This document shows positions 33,401 through 47,555 of a stretch of 64,000 nt of DNA, in pieces. The stretch is from Clitoria ternatea (lineage: Eukaryota > Streptophyta > Magnoliopsida > Fabales > Fabaceae), in assembly GCA_037962975.1 (NCBI GenBank), contig JAYKXN010000066.1, positions 1 to 64,000 of the forward strand. Reading direction: 5' to 3'. Each line of letters opens with the position of its first letter. Within the stretch, counting starts at the first letter, position 1. Under the pieces are notes generated by a model that searched no databases, had not been told where the DNA came from, and saw only the letters and a list, made by a program, of their open reading frames with translations. Made by a program: the position numbers and the translations under genes.

Positions 33401-36400
33401 ATAATCAATGCACACTGTAAATTGAAAGAAGTCATATAAAAATTAACAAGAATTCAAAAACACGTCTCATAAAAAGGATAAAAGAAAATACATTAAAAAC
33501 TAAGGAAAAATAAAATATATTTTTTATATTTTTTATTAATATTAATATATTTTAAATTAAGTGCATCAATTAAGACTTGATGTGACCCCTTACGTGATTC
33601 TCTTACTAAATAAACCTTAAAAGATAAAAGCATATAATTATTAATAATATATAATTTCTTAATTCTTTTTGTCAGATTCTTTTACTATCGATCTTTACGA
33701 TCAATAAATGGAAAAAGGGAATTAATCAACTTCTATTGATAATTGATAGCAAAAGTGAGAGAATTCTAATCAAGAATAATATTTATAAAAATAATAACAT
33801 ATAATTGATATCAAAGATGACTGAATCCATTTAAGAATGCTATTTGTACAAAGAACGTTTTATTAAAGTCATTAAACGAATAAAGAAACTCACAAAGACT
33901 TCATAAATGGACACGCATGCATGGACGCACGTACGCATGCATGAAAATTATTTCGTAGTTTCATTGTAAGGAATCCAAAACAACATTGAATGTATTTATA
34001 AATATTGTTTAAAACTTTTAAAAAGAAAAGAAGTCTCACCACTAGTGCTTTTTCTATCACCATATTATGTTATTTTATGTTGATTAAGAAATTTAGTTAT
34101 ATTAGGTAAATATATTAACTTGTCAATAATTCTTGGTATACTTTTAAAATTACATTGAATAATAAACAAGAAGATCAATGATTATTTCATATTCCACTGA
34201 TATAAATAGTATCAAAATTAATTAATAAAAGTATGTGTTGAAAAAGTAATCAATGCACACTGTAAATTGAAAGAAGTCATATAAAAATTCACATGCAAAA
34301 TTCAAAAACACATGTCATAAAAAGGATAAGAGAAAATACATTAAAGATGAAGGAAAAATAAAATATATTTTTTATATTTTTAATTAATATTATTTTATTT
34401 TAAATTAAATGCATCGATTAAGACTCAGTGTGATCCCTTATGCGATTCTCTTACTAAATAAACCTTAAAAAATAAAATAATAGAATTATTAATAAAATAT
34501 AATTTTTTAATTAATTTTGTCACATTCTTTTACTATCGATCTTTACTATCAATAAATGGAAAAGAGAATTAATCATCTTCTATTGATAATTGATAGTAAA
34601 AGAGAGAGAATTCTAAGTAAGAATAATATTTATAAAAATAATAACATATAATTGATATCAAAGAAGACTGAAGCCATTTAAGAATGCTATTTGTACAAAT
34701 TAGGATTCATTCACGTCATAAAACGACTAAAAAAACTCACAAAGACTTCATAAATGTACACGTATGCTTGGACGCACGTATGCATGCACGAAAATTATTA
34801 AGTAGTTTCATTGTATGGAATCCAAAACAGCATTGAAAATATTTATAAATATTGTATAAAACTTTTAAAAAGAAAAGAAGAGTCGTCACTAGTGCTTTTT
34901 CTCTCACCATATTTTGCTATTTTACGTTGATTAAGAAATTTAGTTATATTAGGTAAACATATTAAACTTATCAATTATTCTTGGTATACTTTTAAAATTA
35001 CATTGAATAATAAACTAGAAAGATCAATGATTAATAAAAGTATGTGTTGAAAAAATATTCAATGCACATTGTAAATTGAAAGAAGTCATATGAAAATTAA
35101 CATGAAAAAGACTAAAACACATGTCATAAAAAGGATAAGAGAAAATACATTGAAAATTAAGGAAAAATAAAATATATTATTTATAATTTTAATTAATATT
35201 AATATATTTTAGATTAAATGCATCAATTAAGACTTGGTGTAATCCCTTACGTGATTCTCTTACTAAATAAACCTTAAAAAATAAAATAATATAATTATTA
35301 ATAAAATATAATTTTTTACTTAATTTTGTCACATTCTTTTACTATCAATCTTTACTATCAATAAATGGAAAAGGGAAATAATCATCTTCTATTGATAATT
35401 GATAGTAAAAGTGAGAGAATGTAAATAAGAATTATATTTATAAAATAATAATATATAATTGATATCAAAGATGACTAACTCCATTTAAGAATGCTATTTG
35501 TAAAAATAATGATTGATTCTTGTTATAAAACGACCAAAAAAAGTTTAAAGACTTCATAAAAGCACACGTATGCATGGACGCACGTACGCACGCATAAAAG
35601 TTTTTAAGTAGTTTCATTGTATGGAATCCAAAACAACATTGAAAGTAATTATAAATATTGTATATAACGTTTAAAAAGAACAGAAGTCTCGTCACTAGTG
35701 CTTTTTCTATCACCATATTATGTTATTTTATGTTGATTAAGAAATTTAGTTATATTAGGTAAACATATTAAACTTGTCAATTATTCTTGGTATACTTTTA
35801 AAATTACATTGAATAGTAAACAAGAAAGAACAATAATTAATAAAAGTATACGTTGAAAAAATATTCAATGCACAATGTAAATTGAAAGAAGTCATATAAA
35901 AATTAACATAAACAATTCTAAAATACATGTCATAAAAAGGATAAGAGAAAATACATTAAAAATTAAGGAAGAATAAAATATATTCTTTATAATTTTAATT
36001 AATATTAATATATTTTAAATTAAATGCATCAATTAAGACTTGGTGTAATCCCTTACGCGATTCTCTTATTAAATAAACCTTAAAAAATAACATAATATAT
36101 TTATTAATAATATATAATTCATTAATTATTTTTGTCAGATTCTTTTACTATCGATCTTTACTATCAATAAATGGAAAATGGGAATTAATCCACCTTTATT
36201 GATAATTGATAGCAAAAGTGAGAGAATTCTAATTAACAATAATACTTATAAAAATAAAAACGTATAATTGATATCAAAGATGACTAAATCCATTTTAGAG
36301 TGCTATTTGTACAAATAATAATTCATTCACATCATAAAACGACTAAAAAACTCACAAAGACTTCATAAATGGACACACATGCATGGACGCGCGTAGTTTC

Positions 36401-39400
36401 ATTGTATTGAATCCAAAAAAACATTGAAAGTATTTATGAATATTGTTTAAAACTTTTAAAAAGAAAAGAAGTCTCGCCACTAGAGCTTTTTCTATCACCA
36501 TATTATGTTATTTTATGTTGATTAAGAAATTTAGTTATTTTACATAAACATATTAAACTTCTCAATTATTCTTGGTATACTTTTAAAATTACACTGAATA
36601 ACAAAAAAGAAAGGTCAATGATTATTTCATATTCCACTGATATAGTAGTATCAAGATTAATTAATAAGAGTATGTATTGAAAAAAATAATCAATGCGCAT
36701 TGTAAATTGAAAGAAGTCATGTAAAAATGAACATGAAAAATTCTAAAACACATGTCATAAAAAGGATAAGAGAAGGTACATTAAAAACTAAGGAAAAATA
36801 AAATATATGATTTATATTTTTAATTAATATTAATATATTTTAAATTAAATGCATCAACTAAGACTTGATGTGATCCCTTACGCGATTCTCTTACTAAATA
36901 AACCTTAAAAAATATAAAAGAATATAATTATTAATTATTTTTGTCAGATTCTTTTACTATCGATCTTTTGTATTAATAAATGGAAAAAGGGAATTAATCA
37001 ACCTCTATTGATAATTGATAGCAAAAGTGAAGGAATTCTAATTAAGAATAATATTTATAAATATACTAACATATAATTGATATCAAAGATGACTGAATCC
37101 ATTTAAGAATGCTGTTTGTGAAAATAATGATTCATTCACGTCATAAAACGACTAAAAAAACTCACTAAGACTTTATAAATGGACACGTATGCTTGGACGC
37201 ACGTACGCATGCACGAAAGTTATTAAGTAGTTTCATTGTATGGAATCCAAAACAACGTTGAAAGTATTTATAAATATTGTATTAAACTTTTAAAAAGAAA
37301 ACTAAAACATTGTATTGAATCCAAAAAAACATTAAAAGTATTTCTAAAACATACTTCATAAAAAGGATAAGAGAAAATATATTAAAAATTAAGGAAAATT
37401 AAAATATATTATTTATATTTTTAATTAATATTAATATATTTTAAATTAAATCAATCAATTAAGACTGAGTGTGATCCCTTATGCGATTCTCTTACTAAAT
37501 AAACCTTAAAAAATAAAAGAATATAATTATTAATAATATATAATTTGTTAATTAATTTAGTCACATTCTTTTACTATCAATCTTTACTATCAATAAATGG
37601 AAAATGGAATCAATCATCTTCTATTGATAATTGATAACAAAAGTGAGAGAATCTAATTAAAATATTTATAAAAATAATAACATATAATTGATACCAAAGA
37701 TGACTAACTCCATTTAAGAATTCTATTTGTAAAAATAATGACTCATTCAAGTCATTAAACGACTAAAAAGACTCACAAATACTTTATCAATGCACACGCA
37801 TCCATGGACGAACGTACGCACGATTTCATCGTATGGAATCCAAAACAACATTAAATGTATTTATAAATATTGTATAAAACTTTAAAAAAAAAGAAATCTT
37901 AAAAAAAAAGAAATCTCGTCACTAGTTCTTTTTCTATCACCATATTATGATATTTTATGTTGATTAAGAAATTTAGTTATTTTAGGTAAACATATTAAAC
38001 TTGTCAATTATGCTTGGAATACTTAAAAAATTCCATTGAGTAATAAAGAAGAAAGATAAATGATTATTACATATTCCACTAATATGAATAGTATCAAGAT
38101 TAATTAATAAAAGTATGTGTTGAAAAACATAATCAATACACACTGTAAATTGAAAGAAGTCATATAAAAAGTAACATGAAAAATTCTAAAACACATATCA
38201 AAAAAAGGATAAGAGAAAATACACTAAAAATTAAGGAAAAATAAATATATTATTTATATTATTAAATAATATTAATATATTTTAAATTAAGTGCATCAAC
38301 TAAGACTTGGTGTGATCCCTTACGCGATTCTCTTCCTAAATAAACCTTAAAAAAGAATATAATTATTAACAATATACAATTCGTTAATTAATTTTGTCAC
38401 ATTCTTTTACTATCAATCTTTACTATCAATAAATGGAAAAGGGAATTAATCAACTTCTATTGATAATTGATAGTAAAAGTGAGAGAATTCTAATGTTATA
38501 AAACGGCTACAAAAACTTACAATGACTTCATAAATGGACACGCATGGATGGACTCACGTACGCATGCACAAAAATTATTAAGTCGTTTCATTGCATGGAA
38601 TCCAAAACAACATTGAAAGTATCTATAAATATTGTATAAAACCTTTAAAAAGAAAATAAGTCTCGCCACTAGTGCTTTTTCTATCACCATATTCTGTTAA
38701 TTTATGTTGATTAAGAAATTTAATTATTTTAGGTAAACATATTAAACTTGTCAATTATTCTTGGTATACTTTTAAAATTACAATGAATAATAAAGAAGAA
38801 AGATCAATGATTATTTCATATTCCTCTAATATAAATAGTATCAAGATTAATTTTTAAAAGTATGTGTTAAAAAAATAATCAATGCACATTGTAAATTGAA
38901 AAAAGTCATATAAAAATTAACATGAAAAATTCTAAAACACATGTCATAAAAAGGATAAGAGAAAATACATTAAAAATTAAGGAAAAATAAAATATATTAA
39001 TTACTTGGTGTCATCACTTACGCAATTCTCTTTCAAAATAAACCTTAAAAAAAGAATATAATTATTAATAATATATAATTTGTTAATTAATTTTGTCACA
39101 TTCTTTTACTATCAATCTTTACTATCAATAAATGGAAAAGGGAATTAATCAACTTCTATTGATAATTGATAGTAAAAGTGAGAGAATTCTAATGTTATAA
39201 AACGACTAAAAAAACTTACAAAGACCTCATAAATGGACATGCATGGATGGACGCACATACGCATGCACGAAAATTATTAAGTAGTTTCATTGTATGGAAT
39301 CCAAAACAACATTAAAAGTATTTATAAATATTGTATAAAACTTTTAAAAAGAAAAGAAATCTCGCCACTATTGCATTTTCTATCACCGTATTCTGTTAAT

Positions 39401-41069
39401 TTATGTTGATTAAGAAATTTAGTTATTTTTTGTACACATATTAGACTTGTCAATTATTCTTGGCATACTTTTAAAATTACATTGAATAATAAAGAAGAAA
39501 GATCAATGATTATTTCGTATTCTATTGATATAAGTAGTATAAAGATTAATTTTTAAGAGTATGTGTTAAAAAAATAATCAATGCACATTGTAAATTGAAA
39601 GAAGTCATATAAAAATTAACATGAAAAATTCTAAAACACATGTCATAAAAAGGATAAGAGACAACACATTAAAAATTAAGGAAAAAATATATTATTTATA
39701 TTTTTAATTAATATTAATATATTTTAAATTAAATGCATTAATTAAGACTTGTGTGATCCCTTACACGATTCTCTTACTAAATAAACCTTAAAAAATTAAA
39801 GAATATAATTAATAATAATATATAGTTTGTTAATTAATTTTGTCACATTCTTTTACTATCGATCTTTACTATCAATAAATGGAAAAAGGAATTCATCATC
39901 TTCAATTGATAATTGATAGCAAAAGTGAGAAAGTCTAATTAAGAATAATATTTATAAAATAATAACATATAATTGATATCAAAGATGACTAACTTCATTT
40001 AAGAATGCTATTTGTAAAAATAATGATCATTTTGGTTATAAAACGACTAAAAAACTCACAAAGACTTCATAAATGCACACGCATGCATGGACGCACGTAC
40101 ACACGCATAAAAATTATTAAGTAGTTTCATTCTATGGAATCTAGAACAACATTGAAAGTATTTATAAATATTGTATAAAACTTTTAAAAAAAAAAGAAGT
40201 CTCGCTACTAGTTCTTTTTCTATCACCATATTATGTTATTTTATGTTGAATAAGAAATTTAGTTATTTTAGGTAAACATATTAAACTTATTCTTGGCATA
40301 GTTTTAAAATTATGTTGAATAATAGGATGAAAGAACAATGATTATTTATATTTTTAATTAATATTCTATATTTATATAAAAATTAACAAGAAAAATTCTA
40401 AAACACATGTCATAAAATATATTATTTATATTTTTAATTAATATTATATATTTTAAATTACATACATCCATTAAGACCTGATGTGAACCCTTACGCGATT
40501 CTCTTACTAAATAAACCTTAAAAATAAAACAATATAATTATTAATAATATATAATTTGTTAATTATATTTGTCAGATTCCTTTACTATCGATCTTTACTA
40601 TCAATAAATTTAAAAAGGGAACTAATCAACCTCTATTGATAATTGATAGTAAAAGTGAAAGAATTCTAATTAATAATGTTATTTATAAAAATAATAACAT
40701 ATCATTGATATCAAAGATAACTGAATCCATTTAAGAATGCTATTTGTACAAATAATGATTCATTCACATCATAAAACGACTAAAAAAACTCATAAAGACT
40801 TTATAAATGGACACATATGCTTGGACGCACGTACGCACACATGAAAATTATTAAGTAGTGTCATTGTATGGACTCCAAAACAACATTGAAAGTATTTATA
40901 AATATTGTATAAAACTTATAAAAAGAAAAGAAGTCTCGCCACTAGTACTTTTTCTATCATCATATTATGTTATATTATGTTGATTAACAAATTTAGTTAA
41001 TTTAGGTAAATATATTAAACTTGTCAATTATTCTTGGTATACTTTTAAAATTACATTGAATAATTTAAG
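30485..41069. repeat. Satellite family A array of higher-order copy 1
   Basis: Enters from family B at about 30485 where B tttgacatagtaaag changes to A acatattaaacttgtcaatt. Unit anchors (taaatg before the GC-rich tract): 30928, 31771, 32540, 33057, 33904, 34751, 35557, 36366, 37176, about 37786, 38531, 39230, 40070 and 40804. Full units span 0.80-0.85 kb; several are internally deleted (about 517 bp at 32540, 610 at 37176, 699 at 38531). It stops abruptly at 41069 at the join with the truncated LTR. No genes. Confidence 0.92.
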
Positions 41070-41075
41070 ATCATA
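41060..41075. other. Duplication breakpoint: satellite A joined to mid-LTR
   Basis: Family A reads to ttgaataat; a short ttaag follows that fits neither side; from atcataattc (41070) the sequence is LTR, equivalent to 16517. The same join recurs at 58133-58148. Minimal homology and filler bases suggest end joining. Confidence 0.88.
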
Positions 41076-44000
41076 ATTCAATCATACGGAAACACATTTC
41101 CCATAATATTCATATCATATTTCAAACATATGAAAACATATTTTCCATAATATTTCATATTTCAAAGAATATGGAAACACATTTTCCATGTTATAGTAAT
41201 TGTTTAATATCATATTCCAAACCATTTGCATCCATTTCACAATTTAATTCAAATTAAATGAAAATATAACTATATGAATTTCTAAACAATTAAGCAAGCA
41301 ATTCTAACTTAATTTCTATGTATTTAATATCCTATCCCCTCTTTCTTACCTCAAGTGAAGATCGTTAAGCTTTCCTTATGCTAACTCCCTTGTATTTCTT
41401 CAAATCTTCAAATTTGCGTAATTTCTTCTTATTCAGAAATTAAAGTATGAAGATTTTGAGAGCTTGAATAGGGAGATGAAAGGTTATAGGATCTGGGAGG
41501 TTTGTGGTCTGAGGAAATGTGGGAGATCAGGGCTCTATTTATAGGCTTTCAATGTCGATTACTGTAGCAAATTACTGTAGCAATTTACTGTAGCAAATCA
41601 CTGTAGCATCTCGAAATTGACATGAGGCGGTGGAAAATTGGAGAATTCTCACGAATTCTCTACATTCTACAACATTTTTCATGTGACGTTACTGTAGCAT
41701 TTTACTGTAGCATTTTACTGTAGTAGATTTTTATTTTATTTTATTATTCTATTCTACATTCTATTCTCGTTTATTTTCGTTTTAAGTCAAACTGAAAATA
41801 TCCTTGTATTCATAATTAAATTTCCTATTTTCTAGGTTTCATTTCTTATTTCTCTGAGAAATTTTAATTTTTTCACTATTTAATTTACTGCTTAAAAAAT
41901 TGGGCTGTTACACTCTCCCCCCGTTATAAAAATTTCGTCCTCGAAATTTAAACGTACCTGGTTAAAATAATTCAGGATATTGATTCCTCATCTCATCTTC
42001 TCGCTCCCAAGTCATGCTTACTTCATCTCCTTGTTGCCAAGCTACTTTTGGTATAGTACCACTACTTTCAGTTACTAAGTATCTAATATACTCAGAGTTC
42101 TAACAATTTTACATTATCTAACTAATAATTATACAGAAACATACAAAGAGCACACATAACACACAAGCACATAAATTTCAAACAAATAGCAATCAAGGTT
42201 CATACACTTCAAGCTATCTTATGTTAATTTCTAGTTAATTCCTAAGGTTTTCTTTATATTTTATATACCATTGCTCTGATACCACTTCAGTTGTAACACC
42301 CTGGAGCCAACTTGCAAATCCCAAGATAATTACCGTCACCATATAAAATCTCTTAGATAACTTATTTTTCCACATGGTAATTATCAAGAGATTCACAACC
42401 TGATTCCAAGGGTTACTGATACAATATCAGAGTACGCAACCTTTTACATAATTAACTTGTTTATTATTATACATAACATAAGAGTTTCATACATATTATA
42501 TTTTACAACAGGCACCTAGATCTTATAAAATATAAAGACGTACAGTACCAACAACATAGTATACACACAATACAGCCACAGTAGACATGCAAGCAAGCAT
42601 CATCATCAAAAGCCTTCATAATTCATCCAAATTAGGCAGCTTCCACTTTGTCACATATCTTCCTGGTTAATCACTAAAAGGGGTTGCCACAAGTAACAGA
42701 AAGAGTGAGATAAAATACCAAATAAATAGAAATCAAATTAGAATAACCACAACCACAAGTAGGATGCTATGCGATGCAGATGCCAAACAAGTGTTTTGTA
42801 TTATATTACGTTCTTTTATATGAATGAAAATGCATGATGGATCCATTCTGGTGGGAACATCTGCAGTGATTTCCAACAATAACATTTTTACGGATATCCA
42901 ACCGATACCGCGCCCCATAATGCAACACCAACATCGGATAACAATATCATAATATCAATAACAAGTGTTGCGGGACCCCCCTTAAGGACACACTGCTTAG
43001 CCCTTAAGACGGCCATGGTATAAAACCACCACAGAGGTCTGTGCTCAACAGAGCGTGTTCCCCCACCAGGAACCCCCTCAAAGAACCCCTCTGCGGATTC
43101 TTTGAACGGCCAATGCATATGATGCATGAATACATTTCATTATCAAATTCCTTTATAACTAATTTTAACAATAAAATTATTATAACAATCAATTAAGCAT
43201 ACTTTATTTATAACTCAAGAATATGGAAACACATTTTCCATATTATTTATATCATAATTCAATCATACAGAAACACATTTCCCATAATATTCATATCATA
43301 TTTCAAACATATGAAAACATATTTTCCATAATATTTCATATTTCAAAGAATATGGAAACACATTTTCCATGTTATAGTAATTGTTTAATATCATATTCCA
43401 AACCATTTGCATCCATTTCACAATTTAATTCAAATTAAATGAAAATAACTATATGAATTTCTAAACAATTAAGCAAGCAATTCTAACTTAATTTCTATAT
43501 ATTTAATATCCTATCCCCTCTTTCTTACCTCAAGTGAAGATCGTTAAGCTTTCCTTATGCTAACTCCCTTGTATTTCTTCAAATCTTCAAATTTGCGTAA
43601 TTTCTTCTTATTCAGAAATTAAAGTATGAAGATTTTGAGAGCTTGAATAGGGAGATGAAAGGTTATAGGATCTGGGAGGTTTGTGGTCTGAGGAAATATG
43701 GGAGGTCAGGGCTCTATTTATAGGCTTTCAATGTCGGTTACTGTAGCAAATTACTGTAGCAATTTACTGTAGCAAATCACTGTAGCATCTCGAAATTGAC
43801 ATGAGGCGGTGGAAAATTGGAGAATTCTCACGAATTCTCTACATTCTACAACATTTTTCATGTGACGTTACTGTAGCATTTTACTGTAGCATTTTACTGT
43901 AGTAGAATTTTATTTTATTTTATTATTCTATTCTACATTCTATTCTCGTTTATTTTCGTTTTAAGTCAAACTGAAAATATCCTTGTATTCATAATTAAAT

Positions 44001-44091
44001 TTCCTATTTTCTAGGTTTCATTTCTTATTTCTCTGAGAAATTTTAATTTTTTCACTATTTAATTTACTGCTTAAAAAATTGGGCTGTTACA
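41070..44091 (-). mobile_element. Non-autonomous LTR element, copy in higher-order repeat 2, left LTR truncated
   Basis: Left LTR remnant 41070-41912 (843 bp, missing its outer 959 bp or so), polypurine tract 41913-41922, pol tail remnant from about 41962, primer site 42273-42284, right LTR 42292-44091 (1800 bp). It is followed by gaaactaatacgtgaag, the same right flank as the complete element at 15558-19538, but the left flank is satellite A and there is no left gaaac. It is therefore a duplicated copy of that insertion, not an independent one. Confidence 0.92.
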
Positions 44092-47000
44092 GAAACTAAT
44101 ACGTGAAGAATTTTTAAAGCTTGTGTAGTCCATTTAAATGCTAATATTGAGCTCAAAGTATGTTGAGTTATGATCTTTTAAAGCTTAATTTAGATATTGT
44201 TTGTTCCTTAATATGTCGGTACTGACCCATCTTTTAAATCTAAAAATAAACCATATAGAATAACAACTTAATAATTTTAAAATATTATAAAATTAAAAAT
44301 ATGTATGGTAATTGTTTTTATATTTGTACTAGTTACATTTTTGAACTCATAGTGACCTAATAGATATTATAAATATAGCTAAATAGACATGATAAACAAA
44401 CCTTAGGACAATTTCACTAAAAGGAAAAGTATGATTGTGTTGTGATGCAATGTTGACCACGTATGTGTAGGATATGATGAGTGACACCCCTATTTAGAGT
44501 AAAAAAGAGAGGACTTCATTTTCTTATTTTTGAAGAGTAATATAGAGAACCATTTTTAAAAAGTTTAATATGTAGTTAATCTTAAAGTTTTATAAGTTTG
44601 ACTTCTTCTTAAATCTATTAAATGTTATTATTATGTTCTTTACCCTTATATATATATATATATTTGTGTGTGTATAGATTAATAATTCATTTTTAAATCA
44701 TTATTCTAAAATTTAGGGTAAAGGTTTTGATATAGTAAATTAACATAAAAATGATGGATTTGCAAATCAATTATACATATACATACATGGATAGATATGA
44801 TTCTCAAAAATCTCTTAATACTTGTTCACATAAGACTAATTTTGTAAATACTTATTATTTGAATCTAATAATTCTAACATTCTAAAATTAGCCATCCAAA
44901 TATACTCTAAGGTTTAACTCTTCAATGCTAAAAATCAAATTAAAACTTCAATAAGAAATTTTCAATATGATTATAAGTTCAAGAATTCTTTGAAACACCA
45001 GAAAATTTTATTTAGGAATGGCGTATTTGATGGAAACTAATACGTGAAGAATTTTTAAAGCTTGTGTAGTCCATTTAAATGCTAATATTGAGCTCAAAGT
45101 ATGTTGAGTTATGATCTTTTAAAGCTTAATTTAGATATTGTTTGTTCCTTAATGTGTCGGTACTGACCCATCTTTTAAATCTAAAAATAAACCATATAGA
45201 ATAACAACTTAATAATTTTAAAATATTATAAAATTAAAAATATGTATGGTAATTGTTTTTATATTTGTACTAGTTATATTTTTGAAATCATAGTGACCTA
45301 ATAGATATTATAAATATAGCTAAATAGACATGATAAACAAACCTTAGGACAATTTCACTAAAAGGAAAAGTATGGTTGTGTGGTGATGCAATGTTGACCA
45401 CGTATGTGTAGGATATGATGAGTGACACCCCTATTTAGAGTAAAAAAGAGAGGACTTCATTTTCTTATTTTTGAAGAGTAATATAGAGAACCATTTTTAA
45501 AAAGTTTAATATGTAGTTAATCTTAAAGTTTTATAAGTTTGACTTCTTCTTAAACCTATTAAATGTTATTATTATGTTCTTTACCCTTATATATATATAT
45601 ATATTTGTGTGTGTATAGATTAATAATTCATTTTTAAATCATTATTCTAAAATTTAGGGTAAAGGTTTTGATATAGTAAATTAACATAAAAAAGATGGAT
45701 TTGCAAATCAATTATACATATACATACATGGATAGATATGATTCTCAAAAATCTCTTAATACTTGTTCACATAAGACTAATTTTGTAAATACTTATTATT
45801 TGAATCTAATAATTCTAACATTCTAAAATTAGCCATCCAAATATACTCTAAGGTTTAACTCTTCAATGCTAAAAATCAAATTAAAACTTCAATAAGAAAT
45901 TTTCAATATGATTATAAGTTCAAGAATTCTTTGAAACACCAGAAAATTTTATTTAGGAATGACGTATTTGATGGAAACTAATACGTGAAGAATTTTTAAA
46001 GCTTGTGTAGTCCATTTAAATGCTAATATTGAGCTCAAAGTATGTTGAGTTATGATCTTTTAAAGCTTAATTTAGATATTGTTTGTTCCTTAATATGTCG
46101 GTACTGACCCATCTTCGAAATCTAAAAACAAAAATATAGAATAAGAACTTAATATTTTAAAATATTATAAAGTTAAAAATAATTATGGTAATTGTTTTTA
46201 TAATTATACTAGTTATATTTTGGAAATCATAGTGACCTAATAGACATTATAAATTTAGCTAAGTAGACTTGATAAGCAAACCATAGGACAATTTCACTGA
46301 AAGAAAAAATATGATTGTGTTGTGAGGCAATGTTGACCACATATGTGTAGGTTATGATGACTGACACAACTATTTAGAGTGAAAAAGAAAAGACTTCATT
46401 TTCTTGTTTTTGAAGAGTAATATAGAGAAACATTTTTTAAAAGTTTAATATATAGTTAAGCTTAATGTTTTATAAGTTTGACTTCTTCTTAAACCTATTC
46501 AATGTTATTATTATGTTCTTTACTCTTATATATATATATATATTTATATATGTTTGTGTGTGTACACATTAATAATTCATTTGTAAATCAATGTTTTAGA
46601 CTTTAAGGTAAAGTTTTTGACATAGTAAATTTGCAAATCAGTTATAGATATAGATACGTGACTAGATATGATTCTCAGATATATCTTAATATTTCTTCAC
46701 ATAAGACTTGTTTTGTAAATACTTATTATTTGAATTTAATAATTCTAATATTCTAAAATTAGCCATCAAAATATACTCTAAGTTTTAGCTCTTCAGTGCT
46801 AAAAATCAAATTCAAACTTCAATAACAAATTTTCAATATGGTTCTGAGTTCAAGAATTCTTTGAAACCCCTGGAAATTTTATTTAGAAATTACTTATTTG
46901 ATGGAAAGTAATAGATGAAGCATTTTCAAAGCTTGTGTAGTCCACTTAAATGCTAATTTTGAGCTCAAATTATCTTGAGTTATGATCTTTTAAAGCTCAA

Positions 47001-47462
47001 TTTAGATATTGTTTATTCCTTAATATGTCAGTACTGACTCATCTTTGAAATCTAAAAACAAAACATGTAAAACAACAACTTAATAATTTTAAAATATTAT
47101 AAAGTTAAAATTAAAAATAGTTATCGTAATTATTTTTATAATTATACTAGTTATATTTTTGAAATCATAGTGACCTAATAAACATTATAAATTTAGCTAA
47201 ATAGACTTCATAAGCAAACCTTAGGACAATTTCACTGAAAGAAACAATATGGTTATGTTGTGAGGCAATGTTGACAACATATGTGTAGGCTATGATGAGT
47301 AGCACCCGTATTTAGAGTAAAAAAGAAAGGACTCAATTTTCTTATTTTTGAAGAATAATATAGAAAACCATTTTTAAAAAGTTAAATATGTAGTTAATCT
47401 TAATGTTTATAAGTTTGATTTCTTCTTAAACCTATTAAATGTTATTATTATGTTCTTTGCTC

Positions 47463-47502
<40 letters not shown>

Positions 47503-47555
47503 ACACACTAATAATTCATTTTTGAATCAATGTTTTAAAATATAGGGTAAAGATT
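44092..47555. repeat. Satellite family B of higher-order copy 2
   Basis: Unit starts at 44119, 45060, 46001 and 46931 (periods 941, 941, 930), one more unit than copy 1. The acttc site at 44513-44517 is uninterrupted. The change to family A at about 47556 uses the same join as at 30485. No genes. Confidence 0.92.
47463..47502. repeat. (AT)n-(GT)n microsatellite in copy 2
   Basis: Shorter version of the tract at 30374-30427, at the equivalent unit position. Confidence 0.9.

Larger units (their letters stand above)
16517..41069. repeat. Higher-order repeat copy 1 (contains the autonomous retrotransposon)
   Basis: The segment begins inside the left LTR of the non-autonomous element and runs through its interior, right LTR, a B array and an A array. 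Without the 8.4-kb retrotransposon and its duplication it is about 16.15 kb. Copies 2 and 3 start exactly at the base equivalent to 16517. It has one family B unit (941 bp) fewer than copy 2, which accounts for the length difference to 17,073 within a few bases. Confidence 0.9.

Noticed and set aside
35465..35716. Recurring 60-83-codon frames in satellite A (also near 846, 2500, 30861, 47937, 52538)
   Set aside because: They cross the GC-rich tract, are broken in most units and have no codon-like conservation.
41070..44091. Independent insertion of a second non-autonomous LTR element
   Set aside because: Right flank is identical to that of 15558-19538, there is no left target duplication, and the truncation coincides with the duplication breakpoint, so it is a duplicated copy.
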